DNA of 64,000 nt from Bryopsis sp. KO-2023 (GCA_030272585.1 BSYQ01000008.1:1922001-1986000); one strand, 5' to 3'; numbered from the stretch's first letter, positions 51,218 through 64,000 are shown. Notes: generated from the sequence alone by a model not told the origin. Translations and numbers: made by a program.

Positions 51218-54200
51218 TTAATCGATCAATCGCCCTTGGCCACACCACCCGACTCCCAGCAGAATCGATGATTGCGACAGCACCAAGGTCACTGCAAACA
51301 TCCACAAAGGCACATGGTGGGCTCCCACCATGTCGAAGAACTTGGCCTGCGGCAAGTTGAACACGATGCTCTGAAACACTGCTTGGAAGGTGGAGGCGGT
51401 GATGCCTTGCAATACGATCCTCCTGTGCAGCCACACTCTCAAATCCATCTCAGACGTGACGCAAGGAATCTTCCTTCCAGTGATCGTGTGGAACAGACCT
51501 GCCGGTTCCAACACCAAAGGCGCAGCGAGAACAATGAGCAGAGTGGTCAAGCAACGTGAGAAACGCCCTCCTTTGAAACGCCAAAAAAACCAAGCGGTGT
51601 CCAGCAATCCAAGCTTGCTCTCCCTGGCATCACTGGGAAAACATGCATATTTTTCCGCGTGTTTCATTGATATCCAGAACGACAGCATGAAAATAACGTA
51701 GTGAAGCGCTAAGATCCCAAGCATCACTCTCGCAAAGATGGACGGAAAAGTTTCCAGGATCAACCACACACAAGAGCAAATTGCGCCGAGCGACACCACT
51801 CCAAATGACCTGTGGACGACGCCCACGAAGAAGGATCCACACTCCGACTCAGAACAAACACAACAACACAGAAGCGCATGAATAACCACGCCAACAGCCA
51901 TCCACAAAAGCCCAGTGGCAAGGGAAAAATCGGTTCGAACCGGAATTCCGCAACCAAACTTTTTTGGGTAGGTGCACAGCCGCAGTTCGAAATCCATGTT
52001 GCAAAACTGAAGCAGAGTAGGGTCTGGAGGGGTGGTTCGCAAGCATGTTTCCACGGCTCGCAGCCACATCATTTCGTCAAATACAGGAGTGAGTTGGAGC
52101 AGGAGGCGATCGGACGGGGAGGTCCCTTCGATAGCCATCGTCCTCAGCTGGGCCAGCTCTGCCCAGGCCTTCGGAACTACCCACTCGCGCGTGGGATCAA
52201 GCTGGATTCGAAGATGCTCTAGTCCAATGGGCAGATATTCCGGTAAACCCGAATCGGCAACGTCCAGTTGTTTCAAATGTGGCAGGGCGCTAGCGGACAG
52301 TTCCCCTGGGCCAAACTTGATGCCTTGTGTCGTCAGAATCTCCAGGTTGGGTGGGAAGATCATACCAATGCTTTTGGCGCTTGTGGGACCCTTTGGGCAG
52401 TCTTCAGTGGACGGCTTCGTCAATGTGAAATTTCGAAGTTGATGGAGAGTGCCTAAACCTGCCAGCGAACCTGAGGGAAACGCAACACTTGGACGCTGTT
52501 GGAACGTAGTGTTTGGCAGATAATACATTCTACTTTGAATATGGAAAAGTACAATCTCTTTTCAAGACAATATTCCGGTATGTTCGTCTCAGTCCTTCGT
52601 GAACGGTGGAAGCACAAAACAAAGCGGCTCATCTTTTCCAGTGTGAATTCTGGTTCGTTTGTTTGGCAGGGTGCACCTTACCAGGGCAACCATCTATGTG
52701 TAACGTTTGCAAGCACGGGAGGTCCTTCAATAAATCGAAGAGCTCCTCCACGGATCGTCGACGACTTGGAAACCGCACCATCCGAACACCCGAGATTTGT
52801 ATAGCTGACGTGCTCTCGTGTGGGCACCCTCCCTCCTCTTCCTCCTGTCTGTCTGGCATTCGCTCGTCATAGCACAAAGAGGCACTGTAACCGGAACCAA
52901 ATCGGAAAGGCCCGCCGTAGTCAAAATGGTAATCCAACTGCACGTCCACCTCTGTAAAGTTCGGACTGCGGGTGACGAGCTTTGCGTCGCTCTTCCCCGT
53001 CTGCAGTGGATATGAACAAAAAAAAAACCTCCGTGGAATATATATATATTGCAGCGCTTCATATGGCAATTCATATCTCGCTCGTCTTGGTTTATGCATT
53101 CACATTTCGCCACAGCATCGTTCGCTTTCTTTTCTCTCTTTTGCTGGTCTCTTTGAACCATGTTAAAAACCCGTGACACTAGGGAAGAAAGTTGAAGTTA
53201 TCTCTCTTGTTCAACAAGCAGAACCCGTCGAACAGGTAGTTTGAACTTTGCTAATTCTATTTCTCAATTTTTCTTTTGAGGGATTTGCTCACTTTTAAGC
53301 ACTGCAAGGATCTCTCGCAGCCAGAACCACTGCAGCCAAAACCCAAGCACAGCAACTGCTGGGATGCGTTTGAGCTTTTTCTAACGAATCCCTCCCCTGG
53401 ATGACCTCTCTTCTTGGGATGGCCCAAGCACACATCGATTTCTTTTATGTCAGGCCACACGTTTCCAGCATTCAAATCGAACGAGTCCCGCAGTCTCTCC
53501 TCATGAACCGCGAAAACCTCGAGCTTTGTTGCATTTCCCCACTCGCTTGGGACCTCCCCCTCGAACAAGTTTCCCCCAAGCTGCACGTGTCGTATGTTCT
53601 CAGGCAACGTCCGCGGCAGCTTCCCACCAATCCTGGTGTGCTCTATGACAAGCTTCTGCAGCCCTTTTGGAAGGGATGGCAAAACTGCTATTCTGCTATC
53701 GACCCACAGGCGAGGTGTTTCGGAAGATCCCCATATTTCGAGTGTTAGGAGAGAGGGCGGCAGTGCTAGCTCGATGGGATCGTCACACCAGCTTCCACAT
53801 TTATTGGTAAGAAGCAATCTGGCCAGCTGAGTGGTTCTGATGTCTGCCACTAAATATTTGATCGACAACCTTCGGAAATCATCGGAGGTCAACAAGGCTT
53901 TGGGAATGGGGCACAACAAACAAACAAACATCGAATTGAGGAAGATTGGGTTTGGGGTTCGCCGCCAATTCAACTATAATCAGGAGTGGTTTTTCAAAGT
54001 TATTGAAGTTGTTTGTTCGTCAGTGGTTTGCGTTGAAAAAAAAAAAAAATTGAGGAAGAATATCAAATTTTGTCAAAAACTAACTCGAAACCAGGCAGGT
54101 TCGATTTGATTTCAAATCTGCCAAGATCTTGAAAAGTGTGGGAACTCTTACTCAGTGCTGCAACACCATGGGCATTGATGGTTGCGAGACAAGGAAGAGA

Positions 54201-55095
54201 GTGCAGCCTCTGCACAAAATCGTCCAAAAGCGATTTCTCCAAAGTTGATGCTCCGGCTGAGAACGCGCGGGAACCGAGACGCAGTCCTGTGATGGACCGA
54301 GTTTTTCCAGAGCCAACCCAACCCTCGGACTTCCCAAGGAGCGCCTACACCACACCACACCACAAGGTTTTCATAAAGTCGCTTCCATTTGACTCAGATT
54401 ATTTCAATCAGAAGAAAAGCTCAACTTGCTCCACATATTCTAGTTATCATTCTATTTCGTTTCCTTGCAAGGCCAATTGGCCCGGATTCAACTCCTCAAA
54501 AGCAACCAATGAAAACTGGAAACCGAAATCGAAAGCGTATTTCGTGGAGGCCACCCTGATCAAGAAATCTTCCTTAACCACATTTACCAACGTAAATCCC
54601 CCCCCCCCCAAAAAAAAAAAAGAAAGACGTTTCGTTCCGTTCCAACGCAATGGTACCAACCCCATCGCAAGCGGGCTCCAAAATCGGTCCCACTGAGAGC
54701 ACATGTGAAAAGGATGTCGTCCCCTCATTGGAATACGAGCTGCAAGTTTTCTTAGACAGTCCTTCTTCGATTAGCCACTCCAAAAAAGATGCATCTTTTG
54801 CAGAGAACGAATCGCCCTGGAACAGAGATCTAAATGTCAGGGGTCCATCTCATTTTGTTCAATCGACCCACTCCGATCACAAAATAAGGACGTTGGAAGG
54901 TGAACATCCCGTTCCTTCATTGCGTCGCCTGACTTGCAAAAAAAAACCCAACCCTCCGGAAGGAAATATCCGTCGTAAAGAGTTCCACAGTTTTTCAAGC
55001 TTTTGGTTCACCTTGCAAGGGACGAACGCCGCACTGGATCCATAAGGCGATATGAAAATGGTAACCAGGGCGGCGTGCAATCGGAAGGTCATCAT
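51218..55095 (-). CDS. leucine-rich-repeat protein with multi-pass membrane C-terminus (about 6 exons)
   Basis: Model read by eye: 55095-55012, 54816-~54663, 54344-54152 (or starting at ~54290), 53897-53293, 53000-52682 and 52470-51218. The last three junctions are well supported by GT/AG sites and matching phases; those around 54290-54670 are uncertain. About 870 aa. A signal peptide (MMTFRLHAALVTIF...) precedes an LRR-cap-like segment (FLEWLIEEGL, CSSYSN). Leucine-rich repeats of plant extracellular type follow (LPKGLQKLVIEHTRIGGKLP, then NIRHVQLGGNLFEGEVPSEW). The C-terminal ~230 residues hold roughly five to seven hydrophobic segments (such as LLWMAVGVVIHALLCC). No kinase domain is seen. 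Probably a surface receptor or recognition protein. Confidence 0.7.
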
Positions 55096-57758
55096 ATTGA
55101 GCCCGCCAATCGTTGGTTTTCGTTGGGTCCAGCGCTGCCTTTGAATGATCAGCCACAGTGGTCAGCTTCAGCAGGAAGCGACAGCCCACAAGAACAGGTC
55201 CCATCGATGCTCCACATCCAATCCAACGAGTTTGTTTGTTTGTTTCTCGGAAACCATACATTGGCATGAAAGAGGGATGAAAAATAGGCTTGCAAATCCA
55301 GGGCGAAGGGTGAGGATCCAGTGGCAGTCAAGGTCGGTTGTTGAAGCCCTCCCGAAGGTCGGGACCTGTGGGTTTCACTTCCGCTGTCTAAAGCAAACCT
55401 TGATCAATATGACATTAATATTTGTTTTTTTTGGGGGGCGTCCAGGCGTCTGGTTGGTTAGCAGTTCCCCACCAGGGAGGTATTGTGCTTGTATCTGGAT
55501 GATGATGGCAGTGCATCTCAGTGGGAATTTATAGAGTTAAAGAGATTTCCAGTGGAAGGCTGTTGGTCAAAGGAAAGTACCGAGTTCTCGAAACTTTCAA
55601 AAAACCCAGCTTACCAACTGATGTCGGAAGAGATCGAGTCTCTCCAGAGGCATTGCCTGGTTTTTATATTTTCCGCTTTGTTTCTCTGTGCCACATTACA
55701 TATTTCAATTCTTTTAATGTCAGGATCCACCCGTCACCAAAAGAGTAGTAAAGAAATTGGTAAAATAATAATAAAAATTTTTGGCGGTAAACAAATCATT
55801 CACATTTCCATGTCTTTAAAACTCTTCACACATGGACAAGCCTGGTTCATTTACGCTCAGGGTTTTAAGACAGCGAAACAAAAAACTAGAAATCGTTTCA
55901 GCGATAACAGCATGGGTGTCGATGAAAGCTTTCCACAGCCAATCTTGTCTTGTGTGGGGACAAGATTCTCTGGCATTGGTTCGAGGCCATCAAAAATCGT
56001 TCCAAAATTCCCCTTGAAATCCTGACTAACAAGATTTCCTTGCATTAGTGTTCACTGATGATCCCTATCTCTCCATTTAACCGAAAAAAAAAACCCACTG
56101 GACTGACATGCAACATAGAACTTAGACAAATAAACTCCCTGAAAGTCTGGCAGCACAAAGGCCAAGCCTTGAAAACTCCACATAGATATTCATATATTTA
56201 TTCATACTGTTGAAGCTGTGGAGGTAAGAATCCAGCTTCTGTGATCCTGGCCCCAAATCCTGATATCAAAGTTCGGTGGCACAGCGGCTGCTGTCCTGTA
56301 TCGCTTTTCCCAAAGCCACTCAACACGTTTCGAGATCAAACAACAGAATTCTGCACTCTTTCTGCTTTCTTACCGGCGGCCTCTGTGAGGTTCTCCAGAA
56401 ACCATTCCACCTCCAAACCCTCACATAATATCAACCACTAGAACAAGTCAACCATTCAAGCAATCAGTCAATATTGCAACAAATCAACTCAGCACACTCT
56501 GAAAACTCGAAAAAATACGGTATCAGCGCTGAGATGTGCCAAATGTGGCTTATCCAGTTGCTTTGATTTGATCCAGAAGAATTTATCAGCTTAGTTGATC
56601 TAGCTAAATCACATTTCAAGCCCAATTCGTTGATCCCTCCAGCCAACAAGAAAATACTGTCAAAAAATTATGGCGGTCCATAAATCAGCACATCAAGTGT
56701 GTGGTACGAGATAATGTCAGAATCAAAATGCTCAAAACCTGTGTTTCTTGACACATTTTTGTCTCCCTTTTTAACTGGACCCTTTTTTGTTCTGTGTCAT
56801 GTTTTGAAGCAACCCACCTTCTTGTATTTACATGTACCAAGCCACTGACAGCTTTTTTTCTCATCCAGCTGTACAAGATCTTGCAACTCAATCCTTAATC
56901 AGACCATTCACTAACACTTCCAATCCTCACGAAATCACTAAACACACACCCGACTCTTGTTTATTCATCTATTATTTATCGTGATATTTAAATCTTGTCA
57001 GGGAGATTTTATATTTGTTGCTAAAATTTTCCACACTGGTTTCCAGAGCTGGGCTCAAGGAACAATTTACCATGATTTTTTCATGAACTTTTTCCTGAAA
57101 GGAATTCACTAGTACAAATTGATCAATTTTTTTTTATTTAGTATTTTTTTTAAAATTTATCATATATTTAATCCATAGAGAGGGGTAAAAAAACGATCCT
57201 GCACAAATTTTTTCGATGTTTGTTGAATCTAGAGAGACAATATATATTTTCTGCAGATTGAAATAGAAATAAAGACACAAATATAATGACACAACAAAAA
57301 TTTCTAAAAAATTTTTTCTTCTCAAAAATTAACCTCCAAACCATGGCCACATTTTTTTGACCAATCTTAACCAATCACAACATGAATGGCGCTTTCATGT
57401 TGGTGTGAAAATATACTTTTCTTTCTGATTGACACCATTTTGATTTTCCTTTTTGCTTTACTGGAGGAATGCCTCCATTTTCCACTGCTGCCAAAATATC
57501 TTGAAGCTTTGAATCAATGATTCAAACATGATTTAAAACAGGAAAAACTCATACAATATCACAGCCCTCCTTAGATTTTTTTTGATTGCTTCCAAAAGGA
57601 GATTGATCAAAATGTTGATTTCAAAAAAAAAAAGAATTTATTGTTTATTCAAAGTGCACTATAATTTTTTAAACTAAACATGGATTCACGAAAAAAGAAT
57701 TCCTTTAATCAATTCTGTCTCCAAAAGTTGCTTTATTTTATCACAGCTGCCAATCTTC
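55096..57758. other. intergenic region
   Basis: No supported gene. An open frame at 55483-56025 and a (TTTG)n run near 55230 show no domain. The region from ~56950 to 57700 is strongly AT-rich with several A/T runs. Confidence 0.4.
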
Positions 57759-59098
57759 CTAGTAGCAGTAGCACAATGCCTTGCTGGCACCCCTCTTGAA
57801 CACCAACTTGTTGCCAGCAGGATTCAACGGAGCCTCAGCCCACAGACCCTTACCAGCACACCTTCGCACACACAGATATTTTGTGAGTTTTTGAAATATA
57901 TTTAATTTACTTTCACCTGCAAAAAATCCAAATGAGGGTATGCATATGAAGTAGCTCAGCTCCTTACTTGGTCTGGTCGAAGCAGCAGTCGAGGCTTTCG
58001 ATAGTCAAGCAAGGCTCAACTTGGCCAGCGGATCCAGAGCCGCCAGTGCTTCCGCTGCCGGTACCAGATCCGGTGGGTGGTGGGGTGACGACCCTGGGGA
58101 TCTGCACGACATTGTCATTGGTCGTGGAGCTTCCCACCACATCAGCACCACACTTGGAGTTGTCCTTGGGCTCTGGAGATTCAGTCACAGAGAATTAGGG
58201 ACTTCTACATTTCCGTCCCAGCGTCCGGGAATCGAGCTGCTCAGATCACTTACTGTTGCACACGACAGCCGTCGCGGTTGAGATGGACTTCGCGATGGCG
58301 ACACTCGTGGAGGACACAAAGGTCGACTGGAAGACCGAGGCGCTTCCAGATCCGCTGACGCATGCCTGCGAGACGGCGAAAGCGGCGGCGCGAGCAACAC
58401 CAACAGCGATGGCCTTGAGATCGGCGATGCAAAGAGCGCTCAAGTCACCGTTGAATGCGGCGGCAACAGCCTTGCTGAAAGCCTCAGCGTAGGCAGTAGC
58501 GAACGCATCTCCCTGGGAAACTCCGAATCCGCAGCCGAAACCCTTGCCATCGCAAGAAACCTTTGCGAGTGCTTCAACGTAGACCTGTGCAAGAGCCTTG
58601 GCAACTGCGGTGGAAGCCGCCCTGACCGCGACTGGATCGCAGATCTTCACGGTGCTCAGGGCTTTCACCGCCGACTTGATGTCTGCCTGCGCCTTGGCAT
58701 GGGACTGCATCAAACAATGCCAGAAAATTAGCGACACGAACAATACGCGAGTCGGAAGGGGCTCCAACAGCCACGTAACAAACAAAGCGTCTTACCGTGC
58801 AGCTTGCTCCTGCCCATCCTTTGCACCTTCCAGACTTGACGACGAGGCTCACGGATCCGAACACACTGCAGGAGTTCGAAGCCGTCTGAGAAAGCTCACG
58901 TCCTACGCAATGGAACCACCGTTTTTCACATCCTCAACAACTGCGGCTTTTCAAACACCCATCATCGACGCTAAACATATCGATCGAATCACTCAACCAA
59001 CCAGAAACCATCGATCGGGCAGACACAGGCTTCAAATTACCTGCGAATGCAGGAGCGGCGAGCAACAAGCAAGCAAGTGCGAAAGTAGAGATCTGCAT
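57759..59098 (-). CDS. secreted Ala/Ser-rich Cys-containing protein, paralogue 2 (5 exons)
   Basis: Exons in sense order are 59098-59041, 58902-58796, 58704-58254, 58172-57968 and 57861-57759; all introns are GT-AG with consistent phases; 307 aa, the same length as the paralogue at 37690-39114. The proteins are nearly identical in the Ala-rich region (SHAKAQADIKSAVKAL... to VCN) and the tail. The differences noticed are few (for example ATAVV for ATAEV, CAGKGL for CGTKGL). The 451-nt third exon equals exons 3 and 4 of paralogue 1 fused, so one intron was gained or lost. Introns diverge far more than exons, which suggests constraint on the protein. Family not recognised. Confidence 0.87.
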
Positions 59099-59201
59099 GG
59101 CTTGCTTCAATCCGTTTGGATTCAAAGAGTGCAAAACTGCCAATAGAAAGAGAAGATAGAAGCGAACAGAGGGCTGGATGCTTCAATCCAAAACTGTGAC
59201 G

Positions 59202-59212
59202 CCTTTTTATGG
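59202..59212 (-). promoter_or_regulatory. conserved promoter box of the secreted Ala-rich gene 2
   Basis: CCATAAAAAGG about 105 bp before the ATG, at the same spacing as in paralogue 1, with CATCCAGCCCTCTGTT downstream. Confidence 0.55.
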
Positions 59213-59462
59213 AGCGCGAACTTTGTATTGCGAAGTACTGATGGGACCTGATCTTGTCAGTTTCTGACTTTCTGTACCTTTTGCTTGTACAGGCACACAT
59301 GTGTAGAAGTTTTCTGGGACTGGCAGTTTTCTTTTTGCTGGCAGGGGGGTGATGGATTTGTGTTTATCAACTCTTTTTTTTTTGTTCGAATTTCGCCCGT
59401 TCTCAACTCTCGATATGTTTTTTTCTTCTTTGTGCAGCTTTTTTGCAGTCCGCTAGCCTTGC

Positions 59463-60500
59463 TCTGATTTAATTCTCATTCATATACATGAAAACTTTTC
59501 CTTGCTTTTTTTCCCCGCAATTGACACTCGCGATTCAGGAATCAGATCATCCCACTCCAAACATAGGTCAAGCCCCTTCCTTTTCCTCCTTCCTTTTTTC
59601 TTGAAATCCATGACTCCAATGACCTACTCATTCTTCCTGGAGTTTCCACTTCCAAAAGACCTCTCAAAGTTATGACTTTAGAAAAAAATTTGAAGAGAAG
59701 TGAACTATGGTAGGCCTTGCTGTCAAAAGATTGCTTCCACTCCGTTTGCTGAATCCCAGAAGCTGTCCTCTCTTTGCCTTTTTGTTATTGGTGAAAAAAG
59801 TGAGGTAGGCCTGTTTGCCCATTCGTATCCAATATTTTTTGCTGATGACATACACGCTAAAAAATGGTTTGCTACAGAAACCCACCTTGGATTTGGTAGG
59901 GAGGACAAAGCTTTTTCATTAAGATTGGAACACATGGTGGTCGTCTTGGATTGTAGATTTTTTGGTCATCTCTTGGACTCATTGTTAGTAAATGCACTTG
60001 TTGAAGGCCTTTTCAATTCCAGCAGTCCTTCTCTGTGTGAAGAGATAATGATGCCGTTGTTTTGCAGAGGAGCTTTCTTCAAACTCCGAAGAGTTTCCTC
60101 CACCCTTCCATTTTGATAAAACACTTACAGCCAGGAAGGGTTTAGAAACATGAGAAAGATCACCCTTGATTTGAAAGTTTAGATGATAGTGGGGAAAAAT
60201 CACTCTCTCGTTCCTACCTATCTTATGGACAGTGGTTTTGAGCTTCACTTCTCCACGACACAATTCGGTGGGCATCACTATGGAAAATATCGAATGGTAC
60301 TTTTGGACAGGTATTCTAATTGGATTTATGTTAACCCCCTCAAGAAAAAGCACTAGATAAGCCAGTGATGGCTTTCATTCATAACTTTCTGCTCCATTGT
60401 CTTGGCTCTATTACATTTGCAAGGCCAGCCAAATGCAATCCATTGAGTCTCAACAAAACCCTCTCCAGTAAGATGATAAAGAAGGCTCAAGGACAAGGCT
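59463..60500 (+). repeat. ~1 kb direct repeat, copy 1, with integrase relic
   Basis: Similar to 62892-63980 with indels. At about 60270-60350 one frame reads HHYGKYRMVLLDRYSNWIYV then NPLKKK, which resembles the first catalytic-Asp region of retroelement integrases (V-x-D-x-(F/Y)-S-x-(W/Y)...PLK-x-K). The frame soon breaks in both copies. Confidence 0.6.
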
Positions 60501-61013
60501 GCTACCGTTGCGGTGACACTATTTGATTGCAAAGTAAGAGATAGAACGACTTCCATCAACTCCCAAGCGCACTGGAAGAAAGCTACACTCAAATATGTGA
60601 AGAGATGGAGTGTGTCTCAACTCGCCGCAAAAACTACATATTGAAAGGCGGCTCATGTCGCTTAGGTTCGCGGAGCAACCAGAAAAAACATCTCCCTCAC
60701 ATTCAGTCGAACCAGGGTGCGACGCTGCATCCGAGTTAAAGCTAAAGATGAACACCCACTGGACGCCCAAGTTTGCGATATGGAGGTGAGTCTGAGGAAC
60801 TACCACAACTGACTTCGATTATTCGTGATCAGAGTCGGGCATGGTGTCGTCTGTTACGACGCGTCGTAATAACCGTACGGTTATTGACGAAGCTCGTGTA
60901 CAAAAACCGTTCTGAACGTAGAAGACTCTTTTTTTTCTGCATTCCGACGCCACGTTCTCCACTCTTTGTGCAAACACTCTGTGCCAAGGGAAAGTGTGCA
61001 TTGACAAGTTAGG
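60501..61013. other. upstream region of the coiled-coil gene
   Basis: No gene supported. It probably contains the promoter of the gene at 61014; no clear TATA box was picked. Confidence 0.35.
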
Positions 61014-62485
61014 ATGGCGTGGTTTACGCGTGTCTGGAAGAGTTTCAGGACCGCAATGCCAAAACATGGGAAGAAAGGGTCCAGGGTCAAAAGGATGTTG
61101 TGCTGGTGCGTGGAAGCGAGCAAGGCCAGCATCTACGAGCAAGATGCTTCAGGAGTAGCGGACCCAGCTGGTGGGTCGGCTGGTGGAGTCGCGGTTCAAG
61201 ATGAACACAGCACCCACGAGCCATCCCAGTTGTGTCACAGCACCTTGGAGGATACCTGCACGGTGGAAGGCGGCCATCAAGCCCCCACGGTGAGCGGACA
61301 CGAAGCTGGATAAGCTATGGAAACTAACGCATCGCCAGAGTCGATCAGCATTTTGTTTTATGCTCACATTTTCAGTTATGTTTTCCAGCAGCCCGTCACG
61401 AGCACACCTAAGGAAATCGCGGCCCTGGTGGAGGAGATCGAACATTTGACGAAAAAGAAAGCCATCGATGCATCCTCTTTGCAGCAGTCATTGCGAGAGA
61501 CAGATGGTCTGGGGAGAGACTTAGAGCAGGCTCGAAATGGAAATTTCTGTTTGGAGGAGGAGGTGAAGGAGCTGCAGATCCAAAAGGACTTCCTGGAGAG
61601 CCGGGGACAGGCAACAGACGCGAGGAACATACGTCTGACAAGGGAGTTACAACGAAAGGAAAAGGATTTGGAGTGGGCGCTTCAGAATCGCCGTAGCCAA
61701 GCGGAGACGTTGAGAGTGAGACAAGAGAACTCCTCCCAGTGGAAGAAAGTATTACAAGTGGTGACAGAACAAAATATGCCCCCTGGAATGGAGAGGGACG
61801 TCACAGCAAAATGCTTGCGAGATGACCTCTGGGGCCTGTACGCAATGAACGATTCGATCGTGGAGCAAACACAGCGGCAGTCGGAGGAGCTGGGGGAACT
61901 AAGGCGGAGACTTTTTGAGGATAGGGAGCACAGGGATGCTCTGGAATCCGAGCTGAGGGACTGGACCACCAAATGTGATATGGAGAGACAGCGAGGAGAG
62001 ACGCTGGCAAATGAACTCCAGGAGGTAGAACAGGAATTGATGGACTACCGGGAACAGCTGCAGCGCAGGGACAGGGAGAAGGAAGATTTGCGGAGGTGGG
62101 GCAAACAAGACGAGATCGAGAAAGCACGCCTGGAAGTAGAGACATCTGCCGACTCCCAGTTCCTTCGAGATGTTCTCTTGGCTCTACGAGATATGAATAG
62201 CAATATGGTTGCTATGGAAAACCAAATCGCAGCGTTAACACGGAACAGCGAGCACCACAATGTGAGTCCCCAACACTGCCTTCTGAGAATGAAAATATCG
62301 CATGAAAGTACGCTTGAAATTATCCTTTGCTGATCCAGACTTGGACTCTGCTTTTATATACTTTTCCAGCTCTCCTGATATGTTCAAAACAATTTCCTTG
62401 TTCTCCACAGACGCCACATCCACATGAGCCAGGTTTCGAAAGCGACGCTGTATTTCCGAGCATCCCAGAGGAACGATCAACCTGA
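61014..62485 (+). CDS. coiled-coil protein of unknown function (3 exons)
   Basis: Exons 61014-61289, 61389-62261 and 62411-62485; GT-AG introns in phase 0; 407 aa. The first ~35 residues are basic (FTRVWKSFRTAMPKHGKKGS), then a low-complexity Gly/Ala/Ser/Glu part. From ~100 to ~380 there is a long, highly charged coiled coil (for example ELMDYREQLQRRDREKEDLR), with one less charged break around QVVTEQNMPPGM. It ends with a short acidic tail (HEPGFESDAVFPSIPEE). No motor, kinase or membrane domain is seen. A cytoskeletal or scaffold role is a generic inference. A copy of its last exon and 3' region lies at 36412-36870. Confidence 0.75.
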
Positions 62486-62891
62486 ATACGCACAAAAAGG
62501 GGGGACTTTGAAATGAAAAGCATGTGCTTGTCTCTTGGGAACGGGAACCTACTGAGCGCTTCAAAGCGATTCATTGTTGTCAGACCAGAAGATATGACTT
62601 CCGTCGGAGTCGTTTTGTTAGTCGATTGTAATTGAGTTGAGTTGAACACAAGCTACAGAAGGAAGCTTGCAGTCCTATACATAGCACTGAAGCACCCTTT
62701 CTATACTGGGGTAATGAACCAATTTCAGAGAGATCTGTGTGTCGCTCGGCACAAGGCATCTCTATACCATCATGATATGTTGTACTCCCAGACCAGCTGG
62801 TCAGACTGCTGCAGCAGTCTTTTTGATTCCAAATTTACCAGTTGAATGAAAAGTATCCTCTATCTTCATTAAATCTTGAAAAAGTTCTAAT

Positions 62892-63980
62892 CTGATTTCA
62901 ATTCTCATTCACATACATGAAAACTGTTCCTTGCTTTTTTTCCCGCAATTGACACTCGCGATTCAGGAAGCAGATCATCCCACTCCAAACATACTATAGT
63001 TCAAGCCCCTTCTTTTTCCTCCTTCCTTTTTTCTTGAACCATGACTCCAATGACCTACTCATTCTTCCTGGAGTTTCCACTTCCAAAAGATCTCTCAAAG
63101 TTATGACTTTAGAAAAAAAATTGAAGAAAACTGGCCTATGGTAGCCCTTGCTGTTAAAATCCGGTTGCTGAATCCCAGAAGCTGTCCTCTTTTTGCCTTA
63201 TTGTAATGATTGGTTCTTTTTTGTAGACATCAGAGAGAATTTCAACATTGGACCCTTGCAGCTGTAACATGTCAAAAGTGAGGTAGGCCTGTTCCACCAT
63301 TCGTATCCAATACTTTCTGCTGATGGCATGTACAATCAGAAATGTTTTTATACAGCAAATCCACCTTCAGTAGAAAGTACAAAGCTTTTTTATTAGGATT
63401 GGAACATATGGCGTGTCGTCTTGGATTGTGGATTTTTTGATCATCTCTTGGACTCATTGTTAGTAAATGCACTTGTTGAAGGCCTTTTCAATTCCAGCAG
63501 TCCTTCTCTGTGTGACTGAGATAATGATGCTGTTTTTTCGCAGAGGATTCTTCAAACTCCGAAGAGTTCCTTCCACGTACAGAAAACACTTTCATGAAAA
63601 ATAATATCACTCATTCTTGATTTGGCAGTTTAGATGCTAGTGGGGAAAAATCACTTTCTCCTCACTGTTCCTTCCTACCTATCATATGGATGCTGGTTTT
63701 GAGTTTCACTCAAAACAGACAGACTTCCCGGACACATTTCGGTGGGCATCACTATGGAAAATATCGAATGGTTCTTTTGGACAGGTATTCTAATTGGATT
63801 TATGTTAATCCCCCTCAAGAAAAAAGCACTAGTTAAGCCAGTGATGGCTTCCATTCATAACTTTCTGCTCCATTGTCTTGGCTCTGTTACATTTGCAAGG
63901 CCAGCCAAATGCAATCCATTGAGTCCCAACAAAAACCTTTTCCTGTGAGGTAATAAATGCGGCTGAAGGAAAAAAGAGAA
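62892..63980 (+). repeat. ~1 kb direct repeat, copy 2, with integrase relic
   Basis: Second copy of 59463-60500, beyond the coiled-coil gene. It carries an extra ~55-bp stretch near 63205-63265. The integrase-like frame at ~63745-63800 is present but shifted by small indels. Confidence 0.6.
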
Positions 63981-64000
63981 GTTGGTCTTTTTTTTTGGCT

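Noticed and set aside
55483-56025. 180-codon plus-strand frame starting CLYLDDDGS
   Set aside because: The YLDDD string recalls a reverse transcriptase box, but the surrounding residues do not match RT motifs and no other domain follows.

Overview
The window is nuclear DNA of a eukaryote. It has spliced genes with GT-AG introns of roughly 70-300 bp, AT-rich intergenic DNA, and LTR and DIRS-type retrotransposons. A pheophorbide a oxygenase/PTC52-type Rieske oxygenase with a transit-peptide-like N-terminus suggests a photosynthetic host, probably an alga. I cannot name the lineage.

Layout: (1) 1-4331: two-exon Rieske oxygenase gene at 1243-3117, then intergenic DNA. (2) 4332-34158: one 29.8 kb nest of LTR retrotransposons. 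The outer element A (about 6.0 kb once its guests are subtracted, minus strand) has 274-bp LTRs. It is split by two copies (B1, B2) of a 7.94 kb chromodomain Ty3/Gypsy element, and a third copy (B3) sits in the opposite orientation inside the 5' LTR of B2. Every insertion has an exact target-site duplication: CCTT for A, GAAGC for B1, CACTG for B2, AGCTA for B3. Each LTR pair looks identical by eye, so the nest is young. Removing the guests from A leaves one gag-protease frame of 842 codons, then a textbook -1 frameshift signal into pol. B carries five ORFs: two short acidic ORFs, gag, pol with chromodomain, and a coiled-coil/Cys-rich ORF after pol. (3) 34159-42796: an EgtD-like histidine methyltransferase gene (minus), a 3'-end duplicate of a coiled-coil gene, a six-exon gene for a secreted Ala-rich protein, and a GC-rich block of perfect palindromes. 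(4) 42797-49135: a decayed DIRS-like element with split direct repeats, hit by a solo B-family LTR, a 375-bp foldback element and a 598-bp TG...CA element. (5) 49136-55095: intergenic DNA, then a multi-exon minus-strand gene for a leucine-rich-repeat protein with a multi-pass membrane C-terminus. (6) 55096-64000: a five-exon minus-strand paralogue of the secreted Ala-rich gene, and a three-exon coiled-coil gene flanked by about 1 kb direct repeats holding a retroelement integrase relic.

The host genes do not form an obvious pathway. What ties the window together is mobile DNA: three recoding or reinitiation strategies occur in neighbouring elements (-1 frameshift in A, ATGA overlap in B, TAATG overlap in the DIRS element), and A and B share one 13-nt tRNA primer-binding site. 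Exon junctions were read by eye from splice consensus and frame, and repeat identities were compared by eye.
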